Shown: piece by piece, positions 40,306 to 48,955 of the stretch | Layout: the number at the start of each line of letters is the position of its first letter | Numbering within the stretch: position 1 is the stretch's first letter | Assembly (NCBI RefSeq): GCF_014204795.1 | Contig: NZ_JACHMB010000001.1 | Span: 5,344,501-5,408,500 of the forward strand | DNA from: Nonomuraea jabiensis | GTDB lineage: Bacteria; Actinomycetota; Actinomycetes; Streptosporangiales; Streptosporangiaceae | Direction: 5' to 3' | DNA: 64,000 bases | Made by a program: the position numbers and the translations under genes | The notes under the pieces: generated by a model | Seen by the model: the letters and a program-made list of their open reading frames with translations, nothing else | Told to the model about the DNA's origin: nothing | Database searches by the model: none

Positions 40306-41175
40306 GTGGAACTACTCAACCGCATCCAGGCCGAACAGCCCGACATGCCCGAGGCGCTGCGCAAGGTGGCCGAGGTGATCCTGGCCGCGCCCGCCGAGGC
40401 CGCCCGGCTGACCATCGTCGACCTGGCCGAGCGGAGCGGGACGTCCACGGCGACCATCACGCGCTTCTGCCGCGCCCTCGGCTTCACCGGGTACGCCGAG
40501 CTGCGCGTGGCCGTCGCCACCGAGACCGGCCGCAAGGCCCAGCAGACCTGGCACACCGACATCGGCCAGGAGATCCTCCCCGACGACAGCCTCGACAAGG
40601 TGCTCGGCGTCGTGTCCGGCAACGACATCCGCCTGATCCAGGAGACCGCCGACCAGCTCGACCTGGCCGTGGTGGACAAGGCCGCCCAGGCGGTGGCCAG
40701 GGCCGGGCGGGTGCTGCTGTTCGGCGTGTCGAGCAGCGCGGCGGTGGCCAGCGAGATGGAGTACCGGCTGCAGCGCATGCGCGTACCGACCTGGAGCAGG
40801 TCCGACGCCCACAGCGCGCTGACGGACGCCGCGCTGCTCGGACAGGGTGACGTGGCGATCGGCATCTCGCACAGCGGCCGCACGCGCGAGGTCATCGAGG
40901 TGCTCGCTGAGGCGAGCAGCCACGGCGCGATCACCGTGGCCGTCACCTCGCAGCCGCGCTCGCCGCTGGCCGAGGTGGCCGAGCTGGTGCTGACCACGGC
41001 CAGCCGCGCGACGAGCTTCAGGTCGGAGGGGTTCGCCGCGATCCACTCGCAGCTCCTGGTGCTCGACGTCGTGTACGTGTCGGTGGCCCAGCGCACCTAC
41101 GAGCGCACCAGGCAGGCGTTCGACGTGACTGTCCGGGCGGTGGCCGGACATCGTCTCCCGGAAGGGGATTTATGA
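40306..41175 (+). CDS. RpiR/MurR-family regulator, cassette 1
   Basis: A 289-residue regulator with an RpiR helix-turn-helix (MTIVDLAERSGTSTATITRF-like stretch at about 40-60) and a C-terminal SIS domain (V-L-L-F-G-V-S-S-S-A, A-I-G-I-S-H-S-G-R-T) that binds a phosphosugar. Likely senses N-acetylglucosamine-6-P or MurNAc-6-P. GTG start at 40306. It overlaps the SIS gene by four bases (ATGA). About 60% similar by eye to the cassette 2 paralogue at 47331. Confidence 0.92.
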   Translation: MELLNRIQAEQPDMPEALRKVAEVILAAPAEAARLTIVDLAERSGTSTATITRFCRALGFTGYAELRVAVATETGRKAQQTWHTDIGQEILPDDSLDKVLGVVSGNDIRLIQETADQLDLAVVDKAAQAVARAGRVLLFGVSSSAAVASEMEYRLQRMRVPTWSRSDAHSALTDAALLGQGDVAIGISHSGRTREVIEVLAEASSHGAITVAVTSQPRSPLAEVAELVLTTASRATSFRSEGFAAIHSQLLVLDVVYVSVAQRTYERTRQAFDVTVRAVAGHRLPEGDL

Positions 41176-41921
41176 CAGTAGATCCAGCAAAATTCGCTCA
41201 GCACATCGCCGACCTCGTCCGGACGATCCCGGAGGATCCGGAGATCGCCCGGGCCGCCGGCCTCTTCACCAAGGCGGTGCTCGGGGGCGGCGTCATCCAG
41301 GCGTTCGGCTCCGGCCACTCGGAGGCCGTCGCGATGGAGATCGCCGGCCGCGCCGGCGGTCTCGTGCCCACCAGCAAGCTCGCGCTCAGGGACCTCGTCC
41401 TGTACGGCGACGCCCCCCGCTCCGAGCTGGACCGCTACGACCTCGAACGCGACCCGTCCGTCGCCCGCGCCATCCTCGACCTGGCGCCCGTCCACCCCGG
41501 CGACCTGTTCGTCATCATCTCCAACTCGGGCGTCAACGGCGTGGTCGTCGAGCTGGCCACGCTCGTCAAGCAGCGCGGTCACGACCTGATCGCGATCACC
41601 TCGCGCGCCCACGGCGAGGCCGTCGCCTCCCGCCACCCCTCGGGACGCAAGCTCATCGACCTGGCCGACGTCGTCCTGGACAACCGGGCGCCCTACGGCG
41701 ACGCCGTGCTCGCCCTGCCCGACGGAGGCGCCTCCGTCGGAGCCGTCTCCACCATCACCTCGGCGCTGCTGGCCCAGCTCGTGGTGGCCCAGACCGTACG
41801 CAACCTGCTCGAAGCGGGTGAGGTGCCGCCGGTCTACCTGTCGTCCAACGTCCCCGAGGGCGACGCCCACAACCTCAAGCTGGAGGCGCTGTACGCCGGT
41901 CGCATCCGGCGCGGCGCCTGA
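41172..41921 (+). CDS. SIS-domain sugar isomerase-like protein (UPF0309), cassette 1
   Basis: A 249-residue single SIS-domain protein: Q-A-F-G-S-G-H-S-E-A-V-A-M-E, V-I-I-S-N-S-G-V-N-G-V and S-R-H-P-S-G-R-K-L. These bind aminosugar phosphates; the reaction (isomerase, etherase or deaminase-like) is not settled for this subgroup. Coupled to the RpiR gene. Paralogue at 48201. Confidence 0.9.
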   Translation: MTVDPAKFAQHIADLVRTIPEDPEIARAAGLFTKAVLGGGVIQAFGSGHSEAVAMEIAGRAGGLVPTSKLALRDLVLYGDAPRSELDRYDLERDPSVARAILDLAPVHPGDLFVIISNSGVNGVVVELATLVKQRGHDLIAITSRAHGEAVASRHPSGRKLIDLADVVLDNRAPYGDAVLALPDGGASVGAVSTITSALLAQLVVAQTVRNLLEAGEVPPVYLSSNVPEGDAHNLKLEALYAGRIRRGA

Positions 41922-41957
41922 GCCTCCCGCAAGCCGCCACGAGCTCTGTTCGGCATG

Positions 41958-41970
41958 CCCGAAATTCGGG
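41958..41970. promoter_or_regulatory. Palindrome before the GH16 gene
   Basis: CCCGAAATTCGGG, perfect 6-bp arms around one base, between the SIS and GH16 genes. It could be an operator or a weak attenuator hairpin; no T-run follows. Confidence 0.4.
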
Positions 41971-41996
41971 GCCGCACCTCGCAAGGAGAACCCCCC

Positions 41997-43352
41997 ATGT
42001 ACCGAAATATCGGAAAAGTTGTCCTCTCCTTAGCCCTCCCTCTCGTCCTCGTCGTCGTGGCCCTGGTCGCCCCGGCCAGCGCCCAGCAGTCCGTACGCCT
42101 CCAGTACCGCACCAGCGCCCCCGGCGCCACCACCGCCCAGGCCGAGCCCTGGTTCCAGCTCTTCAACGACGGCACCACCGCGATCCCGCTCAACCAGGTC
42201 AAGATCCGCTACTACCTGACCGGCACGGAGACCTACCGCTTCGCCTGCTCCTGGGCCGTGGTGGGCTGCTCGACGGTGACCGGGCAGTTCGTCCGCCAGT
42301 CGGGCGCCGACCAGTACCTGGAGGTCGGCTTCACCTCCGGCAACCTGGCCCCCGGCGCGAACACCGGCGACCTGCAGCTGCGCTTCTACCGCGCGGACTG
42401 GCAGACGTTCACGCAGAGCGACGACTACTCCTACGGGTCCGGCACCGCCTACACGAACTGGGACAAGGTCACCGTCCATGTCAACGGCCAGCTCGCGTGG
42501 GGCCGGCCGAACGGCACCGAGCCCACCCCCACTCCCACGCCCACGGTCCCTCCGACGGGCTCGGCGGGCGTGCTGTTCGACGACTTCACGTACTCGGGGT
42601 CGAGCGACCCGCGCCTCGCCCAGCGCGGCTGGACGGTGCGCTCCAGCTCGGGCGGCCCCGGCGTGCCCGGCGCCACCTGGTCGCCCTCGGCGGTCTCGTT
42701 CCCCGGCGGCCTGCTGACGCTCGACTCCACCACGAACGGCACCGCCGCCGGCACCGTGCAGACCGAGCTGTCCACCGCGAACCGCAAGTTCTTCGAGGGC
42801 ACCTACGCCGCCCGCGTCCGCTTCAGCGACGCCCCGACCGGCGGCCCCGACGGCGAGCACGTGGTGCAGACGTTCTTCACCATCACCCCGCTGCGCTACA
42901 ACCTGGACCCCGACTACGGCGAGCTCGACTTCGAGTACCTGCCGAACGGCGGCTGGGGCGAGCCGTCCAACATCCTCTACACCACCAGCTGGGAGACCTA
43001 CCAGGCCGACCCCTGGCAGGCCGTCAACACCCACACCGAGGAGCGCGCGAGCTTCGCCGGCTGGCACGACCTGGTGATCCAGGTCTCCGGCGGCCGGATC
43101 AGGTACTACGTGGACGGCCGCCTGTTCGCCGACCACGGTGACGGCTACTATCCCGAGACGCCCATGTGGATCATGTTCAACCAGTGGTTCATCGATCTCC
43201 AGGCCGCCACGGGGACGCGTACGTACCGGCAGCAGGTGGACTGGCTCTACTACAGCAAGAACGAGGTCGTCCCGCCCGCCGACGTCACCGCCCGGGTCGC
43301 CTCCCTGCGCGCCGCCGGCACCTCCTTCACGGACACCGTCCCCAACCCGTGA
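41997..43352 (+). CDS. Secreted CBM3 + GH16-type glycoside hydrolase
   Basis: A 451-residue exported protein. The signal peptide is M-Y-R-N-I-G-K then VVLSLALPLVLVVVALVA, cleavage after P-A-S-A. Residues about 32-160 form a cellulose-binding module family 3 (NDGTTAIPLNQVKIRYYLTG). A Pro/Thr linker (TPTPTPTVPPT) leads to a GH16-like jelly roll with the catalytic signature E-L-D-F-E-Y (pattern E-x-D-x-E). It probably attacks a beta-glucan or related wall polysaccharide. AAGGAG precedes the ATG. First gene of the transport operon of cassette 1. Confidence 0.88.
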   Translation: MYRNIGKVVLSLALPLVLVVVALVAPASAQQSVRLQYRTSAPGATTAQAEPWFQLFNDGTTAIPLNQVKIRYYLTGTETYRFACSWAVVGCSTVTGQFVRQSGADQYLEVGFTSGNLAPGANTGDLQLRFYRADWQTFTQSDDYSYGSGTAYTNWDKVTVHVNGQLAWGRPNGTEPTPTPTPTVPPTGSAGVLFDDFTYSGSSDPRLAQRGWTVRSSSGGPGVPGATWSPSAVSFPGGLLTLDSTTNGTAAGTVQTELSTANRKFFEGTYAARVRFSDAPTGGPDGEHVVQTFFTITPLRYNLDPDYGELDFEYLPNGGWGEPSNILYTTSWETYQADPWQAVNTHTEERASFAGWHDLVIQVSGGRIRYYVDGRLFADHGDGYYPETPMWIMFNQWFIDLQAATGTRTYRQQVDWLYYSKNEVVPPADVTARVASLRAAGTSFTDTVPNP

Positions 43353-43363
43353 CAAGGATCGCC

Positions 43364-44611
43364 ATGAAGAACCGCATCCTGGCCCTGGCGGCCGTCTTCG
43401 CGGTGGCCGCGTGCGGCGCCGCCGAGGAGCCCAAGACGTCGGCGGGTCCCACGAAGCTGACCGTCTGGATCATGGACGGCAGCGTCACGCAGGACCTGCT
43501 GAAGAAGTTCGAGACCGAGTACGAGGCGGCGCACAAGGGCGTGGACCTCGACATCCAGATCCAGGCGTGGGACGGCGTCGGCGAGCGCGTCACCGCGGCC
43601 CTGGCCAGCACCGACGCCCCCGACGTGATCGAGGTGGGCAACACCCAGGTCGCCCAGTACTCGGCCAGCGGCGGCGTCACGGACCTGACCGCCAAGGTCG
43701 CCGAGCTCAAGGGCGAGGACTGGCTGCCGGGCCTGGCCCAGCCGGGCAACGTCGACGGCAAGCAGTACGGGATCCCCTGGTACGCCGCCAACCGCGTGGT
43801 CGTCTACAACAAGGACCTGTTCGCCGGGGCGGGCATCAAGGAGCCCCCGAAAACGCGGGACGAATGGCTAAATATCACTGCAAAGCTGAATAAAAACGGA
43901 AATCAGGGCATTTATTTGACCGGGCAGACCTGGTACGCCCTGGCCGGCTTCATCTGGGACGAGGGCGGCGACCTGGCCGTCCAGGAGGGCGGCAAGTGGA
44001 AGGGCGCCCTCGACACCCCGCAGGCCCTGGCCGGCATGGACTTCTACAAGCGCCTCCAGGCCCTCGGCAAGGGCCCCAAGGACGCCGACGAGGCCAACCC
44101 GCCCCAGCACGAGGTGTTCGCCCAGGGCAAGGTGGCCCAGATCATCGCCGTCCCCGGCATCGCCGCCCGCGTCCTGGAGGTGGACGGCAAGCTGAAGGGC
44201 AAGATGGGCTTCTTCCCCATCCCGGGCAAGACGGCCGACAAGCCCGGCACCGTCTTCACGGGCGGCTCCGACCTGATCGTCCCGGCCGCGTCCAAGCGCC
44301 AGGAGGCGGCGTACGAGCTGGTCAGGGCCCTGGCCGGGGAGCAGTTCCAGACCGAGCTGGCCAAGGCGATGAGCTTCGTGCCCAACCGCACCTCGCTGGC
44401 CGGCGTGCTGTCCGGCGACGAGGGCACCGCGGCCATGGCCAAGGGCGCCGCGGGCGGCCGCGCCACCCCGAACACCCCCAACTGGGCCGCCGTCGAGGCC
44501 ACCTCCGTGATCAAGCAGTACATGACCGCCGTGCTCACCGGCGCCGACCCCGCGACGGAGGCGAAGAAGGTCTCCGAATCCATCACCACGACCCTGAACA
44601 GCGGGTCCTGA
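43364..44611 (+). CDS. Sugar ABC transporter substrate-binding lipoprotein, cassette 1
   Basis: A 415-residue cluster-1 solute-binding lipoprotein. Lipobox V-A-A-C at residues 14-17 follows a short hydrophobic signal. The body reads LTVWIMDGSVTQDLLKKFET, P-D-V-I-E-V-G-N-T-Q and Y-G-I-P-W-Y-A-A-N-R. Follows the GH16 gene by 11 bp. The GH16 gene suggests it imports beta-linked oligosaccharides. Confidence 0.93.
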   Translation: MKNRILALAAVFAVAACGAAEEPKTSAGPTKLTVWIMDGSVTQDLLKKFETEYEAAHKGVDLDIQIQAWDGVGERVTAALASTDAPDVIEVGNTQVAQYSASGGVTDLTAKVAELKGEDWLPGLAQPGNVDGKQYGIPWYAANRVVVYNKDLFAGAGIKEPPKTRDEWLNITAKLNKNGNQGIYLTGQTWYALAGFIWDEGGDLAVQEGGKWKGALDTPQALAGMDFYKRLQALGKGPKDADEANPPQHEVFAQGKVAQIIAVPGIAARVLEVDGKLKGKMGFFPIPGKTADKPGTVFTGGSDLIVPAASKRQEAAYELVRALAGEQFQTELAKAMSFVPNRTSLAGVLSGDEGTAAMAKGAAGGRATPNTPNWAAVEATSVIKQYMTAVLTGADPATEAKKVSESITTTLNSGS

Positions 44612-45493
44612 ATGCGCGGCACCAGGAGCCTGTGGCCCTACCTGCTCATCGCCCCCACGGTGGCGGGCGGGGCCTTCCTCCTGCTCTACCCGATGCTCAA
44701 GGCCGCGGTGATCTCCTTCCAGCACTTCCGCATGGGGGAGCTGATCAGGGGCGGCGCGGCCTTCGCCGGTCTGGACAACTACGCCGAGCTGCTGGCCGGC
44801 GCGGAGTTCTGGCAGGTGCTGTGGCGCACGCTGGGCTGGACCGCGGTCAACGTGGTGCTGATCGTGGTCCTGTCGACGGGCGTGGCGCTGATGCTCGCCC
44901 GCCTGCGCCGCGGCCTGCGCCTGGCCCTCATGAGCGCCCTCGCCCTGGCCTGGGCCACCCCGATCATCGCGGCCACGACGGTGTTCCAGTGGCTGTTCCA
45001 GTCGGAGCTCGGCGTGGTGAACTGGCTGCTGGCCGCGCTCGGGTTCGACTCCTTCCGCGGCTACACGTGGTTCGCCGACGGCACGGCCACGTTCGCCGTG
45101 CTCGTGGTCCTCGTCGTGTGGCAGTCGGTGCCGTTCGCCGCGCTCACCCTCTACGCCGGGCTGACCACCATTCCGGTGGAGCTGTACGAGTCTGCCCGGA
45201 TCGACGGCGGCACCGGCCGGCAGGTCTTCTGGAAGGTCACCCTGCCGATGCTGCGGCAGCTGTTCGCCCTGGTCGCCTCGCTGGAGGTGATCTGGGTGGC
45301 CAAGTGCTTCCCGCAGATCTGGGTGCTCAGCCAGGGCGGCCCGGACGGCGCGACGACCACCCTCCCGGTGTACGCGTTCAAGATCGCCCGGGTGCTGCAC
45401 CGGTACGACCTGGGCTCGGCGGTCGCCATGCTCACCGTCGTCATCCTCGCCGTCGCCCTGGTCAGCAACCTGCGAAGGATGGTCCGCCAGTGA
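44612..45493 (+). CDS. Sugar ABC transporter permease 1, cassette 1
   Basis: A 293-residue MalF-type permease with six helices and the EAA loop ELYESARIDGGTGRQVFWKV. The ATG directly follows the TGA of the binding-protein gene (TGAATG). No ATPase gene is nearby, as usual for CUT1 systems that share MsiK in actinobacteria. Confidence 0.94.
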   Translation: MRGTRSLWPYLLIAPTVAGGAFLLLYPMLKAAVISFQHFRMGELIRGGAAFAGLDNYAELLAGAEFWQVLWRTLGWTAVNVVLIVVLSTGVALMLARLRRGLRLALMSALALAWATPIIAATTVFQWLFQSELGVVNWLLAALGFDSFRGYTWFADGTATFAVLVVLVVWQSVPFAALTLYAGLTTIPVELYESARIDGGTGRQVFWKVTLPMLRQLFALVASLEVIWVAKCFPQIWVLSQGGPDGATTTLPVYAFKIARVLHRYDLGSAVAMLTVVILAVALVSNLRRMVRQ

Positions 45494-46308
45494 AGAGGCT
45501 GACGCTCAACGCGGCCGCGGTCGCCGTGCTCGTCATGACGATCTTCCCTGTCTACTGGATGTTCCTGACCGCGTTCAAGCCGACCGGGGAGATCCAGGCG
45601 GCCACGCCGACCTTCTGGCCGGCGCACCCGACCCTGGAGCACTTCGCGACGGCGGTGAACGCGCCGGGGTTCTGGACCTACTGGCGCAACAGCCTCGTCG
45701 TCACCGTGGTCGCGGTGCTGGTCGCGCTGGTGACGGCGCTGCTGGCGGCGTTCGCGGTGGCCAGGATGCGCTGGCGGGGGAGAGGGGCGTTCGTGGTCGC
45801 GGTGTTCGGGGCGCAGATGGCGCCGTGGGAGGCGCTGCTGGTGCCGGTGTTCATCATCGCCAGGGACACCGACCTGCTGGACTCGCTGGCGATGCTGACC
45901 GGCGTCTACTTCATGATCACGTTGCCGTTCACGATCGTGACGCTGCGCGGGTTCCTGGCCGCGATCCCGCCGGAGCTGGAGGAGGCGGCGCAGGTGGACG
46001 GGTGCGGCCGCCTGGCCGCCTTCCGCCGGGTGGTCTTCCCGCTGCTGGCGCCCGGGCTGATGGCGACCTCGCTGTTCGGGTTCATCACGGCGTGGAACGA
46101 GTTCGCGTTCGTGAACGTGCTGATCATCAAGGACCAGGACAAGCGCACGCTGCCGGTGTGGCTGTCGTCGTTCCGCGACGTCTTCGGCACGGACTGGGGC
46201 GCCACGATGGCCGCCGCCAGCCTGTTCGCGCTGCCCGCGCTGCTGCTCTTCCTGTTCCTGCAGCGCCGGGTGGGCACGGGGATGACGGCGGGGGCCGTCA
46301 AGGGCTGA
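45490..46308 (+). CDS. Sugar ABC transporter permease 2, cassette 1
   Basis: A 272-residue MalG-type permease; the EAA loop is ELEEAAQVDGCGRLAAFRRV. The GTG start at 45490 overlaps the previous stop (GTGA). The last 11 bases overlap the converging kinase gene of cassette 2, so the two cassettes abut. Confidence 0.93.
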   Translation: MKRLTLNAAAVAVLVMTIFPVYWMFLTAFKPTGEIQAATPTFWPAHPTLEHFATAVNAPGFWTYWRNSLVVTVVAVLVALVTALLAAFAVARMRWRGRGAFVVAVFGAQMAPWEALLVPVFIIARDTDLLDSLAMLTGVYFMITLPFTIVTLRGFLAAIPPELEEAAQVDGCGRLAAFRRVVFPLLAPGLMATSLFGFITAWNEFAFVNVLIIKDQDKRTLPVWLSSFRDVFGTDWGATMAAASLFALPALLLFLFLQRRVGTGMTAGAVKG

Positions 46309-47251
46309 CGGCCGTGAACGCGGCGTGCAGGGCCTTCGCGCCGGCCTCCGGGAGCAGGTCCCGGGCCGCCAGCCAGGCCGCCGCGCCCGCCGCGTCACCC
46401 GCCGTCGTGACGCTCTCGCCGGCCAGCAGCTCCGTCACCGCCCGGCGTACCGGACCCTCGCTGGTCAGCACGCTCCCCGCCAGCACCACGGGACCGGACT
46501 CGTGCACCCTCCTCAGGGTGGCGGCCAGGCGCTCCGCGGCCTCTGACGCGATCTCGAGCGCGGCTGGGTCGCCTGCCTCGGCGGCCTGGCTGACCAGGGA
46601 GGACAGGGCGGCCAGGCGCATGTGGTCGGCCTGCGCCAGCCGTACGATGCGGTCGGCGGCGGCGCGTGACGCGGCCGGCCGATCGTCGCCGAGGAAGTGC
46701 TCCACCACCAGCTCGGCCAGACCCTCGCCACGCGGGGGCGCGCCCCGGTCCAGGGCGTGGACCACGGACCGGACGGCCCGGCGCCCGATCCAGAAGCCCG
46801 ACCCCTCATCGCCCAGCAGCCAGCCCAGCCCGTCGGCGACCATGTCGACCTTGAACTCCACGATCCTGGCCGCCACGGCGCCCGTGCCCGACAGCAGCAG
46901 CGAGCCGTCGGGCTCCGCGGAGCCCGCGGCGTAGGCGATCGGCACGTCGCCCATGTAGCGCGGCCCCTCGGCGATGCCGTGCCCGGCCCAGACCTTCGCC
47001 ACCTCGGGCACCATCTCCGCCACGTGCCCCGCCACCCCGGTCAGCGAAGCGACGACCCGCCCGCCGTCATGCGCCCCCAGCGCCTCGGCGAGCGCTGCCG
47101 CCACGTTGGCCACCGCCTTGTCCACGCCGTGAGCAGTGGGATTGCCCGCGCCGGCCCGCGCGTAGCCGACCCTGGTGCCGTCGAGCGTGTGAACGGCGAC
47201 CCGCGTGGACGTGGCCCCGGCGTCGACACCGACCACTAGCGATTCAGTCAC
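46298..47251 (-). CDS. BadF/BadG-type N-acetylglucosamine kinase, cassette 2
   Basis: A 317-residue kinase paralogous to 39214-40245: V-V-G-V-D-A-G-A-T-S-T-R, S-G-T-G-A-V-A-A-R, L-G-W-L-L-G-D-E-G-S-G-F-W and V-V-L-A-G-S-V-L. The GTG at 47251 gives MTESLVVGVDAG; a GTG at 47236 is an alternative. Divergent from the second RpiR gene. Confidence 0.9.
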   Translation of the reverse strand: MTESLVVGVDAGATSTRVAVHTLDGTRVGYARAGAGNPTAHGVDKAVANVAAALAEALGAHDGGRVVASLTGVAGHVAEMVPEVAKVWAGHGIAEGPRYMGDVPIAYAAGSAEPDGSLLLSGTGAVAARIVEFKVDMVADGLGWLLGDEGSGFWIGRRAVRSVVHALDRGAPPRGEGLAELVVEHFLGDDRPAASRAAADRIVRLAQADHMRLAALSSLVSQAAEAGDPAALEIASEAAERLAATLRRVHESGPVVLAGSVLTSEGPVRRAVTELLAGESVTTAGDAAGAAAWLAARDLLPEAGAKALHAAFTAVSP

Positions 47252-47288
47252 GGTCCGAGTCTGGGGGTTGACGCGGACCGGAAGCAAG

Positions 47289-47298
47289 AATAATTTTC
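47289..47298. promoter_or_regulatory. A/T-rich operator-like element, cassette 2
   Basis: AATAATTTTC in the 79-bp divergent gap matches the core of the inverted pair at 40249-40299. Confidence 0.45.
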
Positions 47299-47330
47299 GC
47301 CAGAAGACCGGGTATTCGGAAGGAATATTC

Positions 47331-48200
47331 GTGACTTCAGGAGCGCTAGGGCGCGTCGAAACAGAACTACCCGGTTTGCCGGAGGCTTTGCGCAGGGTCG
47401 GCGAGGTGATTCTCGGCGATCCGGCCGAGGCGGCGCGCTCGACCATCATCGCGCTCGCCGAGCGGGCCGGCAGCTCGCCGGCGACCGTGACGAGGTTCTG
47501 CCGGGCGTTCGGCTTCTCGGGGTACGCCGAGCTGCGCGTCGCGCTGGCCACCGAGACCGGCCGGGCCGCGCAGGCGGGCTGGGGAGCGGGCGTCGGCCAC
47601 GAGATCGGCCCCGACGACCCGCTCGACTCGGCCATCGAGGTGATGGCCGCCGCCGACGCCAGGCTCATCCAGGACACCGCCGCGCAGCTCGACCTCGACG
47701 TCGTCGCCAAGGTGGCCGACGCGATCGTGGCCGCGCCGCGCGTGCTCCTGGTCGGCGTCTCCACCAGCGGCAACGTCGCCACCATGTTCGAGGGCCGGCT
47801 GCGCCGCATCGGCGTCCCCGGCTGGAGCGCCGGCGACGCGCACGTGGCCCTGTCGGAGGCGGCCCTGCTCAAGGACGGCGACGTGGCCATCGGCATCAGC
47901 CACCGGGGCCGCACCCGCGAGGTCATGGAGGCGCTGGCCGAGGCCGGCAGCCACGGCGCGCTGACGGTCGCGGTCACCTCCTTCGCGCGCTCGCCGCTGG
48001 CCGAGCTGGCGGACCTGGTGCTGACCACGGCCAGCAGGGAGACCACGTTCAGGCTCGGCGGGCTGGCCGCCGTCCATTCGCAGCTGTTCGTCCTGGACGC
48101 CGTGTACGTGGCGGTGGCCCAGCGCACCTACGAACGCACCAACGAGGCGTTCGAGCGCACGATCAGCGCCGTGGAGAGCCATCGGGTGGAGAGAGGCTGA
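47331..48200 (+). CDS. RpiR/MurR-family regulator, cassette 2
   Basis: A 289-residue RpiR protein with STIIALAERAGSSPATVTRF in the DNA-binding domain and V-L-L-V-G-V-S-T-S-G and A-I-G-I-S-H-R-G-R-T in the SIS domain. In the second motif His-Arg replaces the His-Ser of the paralogue at 40306, so ligand choice may differ. GTG start at 47331 with GGAAGGAAT upstream. It directly abuts the SIS gene (TGA then ATG). Confidence 0.92.
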   Translation: MTSGALGRVETELPGLPEALRRVGEVILGDPAEAARSTIIALAERAGSSPATVTRFCRAFGFSGYAELRVALATETGRAAQAGWGAGVGHEIGPDDPLDSAIEVMAAADARLIQDTAAQLDLDVVAKVADAIVAAPRVLLVGVSTSGNVATMFEGRLRRIGVPGWSAGDAHVALSEAALLKDGDVAIGISHRGRTREVMEALAEAGSHGALTVAVTSFARSPLAELADLVLTTASRETTFRLGGLAAVHSQLFVLDAVYVAVAQRTYERTNEAFERTISAVESHRVERG

Positions 48201-48935
48201 ATGACGTACGCAACCGAGGTCCTCGATCTGGCCCGCCAGGTCACGCAGAGCCAGGCCGAGCCGGTACGGGAGGCGGCCGCGCTGGTCGTGGCCTCGATCC
48301 GGGCGGGGGGCGTGGTCAACGCGTTCGGCTCGGGGCACTCCGAGGCCATCGCCATGGAGATCGCCGGACGGGCCGGCGGCCTCGTCCCCAGCAACCGACT
48401 CTCGCCCAGGGACCTCGTCCTGTACGGGGGCCACCCGCCCGGCGTGCTGACCTCCGAGCTGGAGCGCGACCCGGCCATCGCGCACGAGATCTACGACCTG
48501 GCGCCGGTGGCGCCGCAGGACGTGTTCGTGCTGATCTCCAGCTCCGGCGTGAACGGCACGGTCGTCGAGCTGGCCACGCTCGTCAAGGAGCGCGGGCACC
48601 CGCTGATCGCCCTCACCTCGGTCAGGCACAGCACACAGATGACCTCGCGCCACCCGTCGGGCCGCAAGCTGCTCGACCTGGCCGACGTCGTGCTGGACAA
48701 CGGGGCGCCGTACGGCGACGCCATCCTCGAACTCCCCGGCGGCGGCACGTACGGAGCCGTGTCCACGGTCACCTCGGCGCTGCTCGCGCAGATGGTGGTC
48801 ACCCGGGCGGTGGACGAGCTCGTGGCCATGGGCGAGACGCCCCCGATCTACATGTCAGTCAACGTGACCGGCGGCGACGAGCACAACAAGGCCCTGGAGA
48901 GCCGCTACGCAGGCCGGATCCGACGCGGATCATAG
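48201..48935 (+). CDS. SIS-domain sugar isomerase-like protein (UPF0309), cassette 2
   Basis: A 244-residue paralogue of 41172-41921, with N-A-F-G-S-G-H-S-E-A-I-A-M-E, I-S-S-S-G-V-N-G-T and S-R-H-P-S-G-R-K-L-L. Same position in the cassette, between RpiR regulator and binding protein. Confidence 0.9.
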   Translation: MTYATEVLDLARQVTQSQAEPVREAAALVVASIRAGGVVNAFGSGHSEAIAMEIAGRAGGLVPSNRLSPRDLVLYGGHPPGVLTSELERDPAIAHEIYDLAPVAPQDVFVLISSSGVNGTVVELATLVKERGHPLIALTSVRHSTQMTSRHPSGRKLLDLADVVLDNGAPYGDAILELPGGGTYGAVSTVTSALLAQMVVTRAVDELVAMGETPPIYMSVNVTGGDEHNKALESRYAGRIRRGS

Positions 48936-48955
48936 AGAAAGTCAGGAGCAGTCAG

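Noticed and set aside
46298..46308. Permease-kinase gene overlap as a fusion
   Set aside because: The genes converge on opposite strands and both keep full-length domains; it is only an 11-bp tail overlap.
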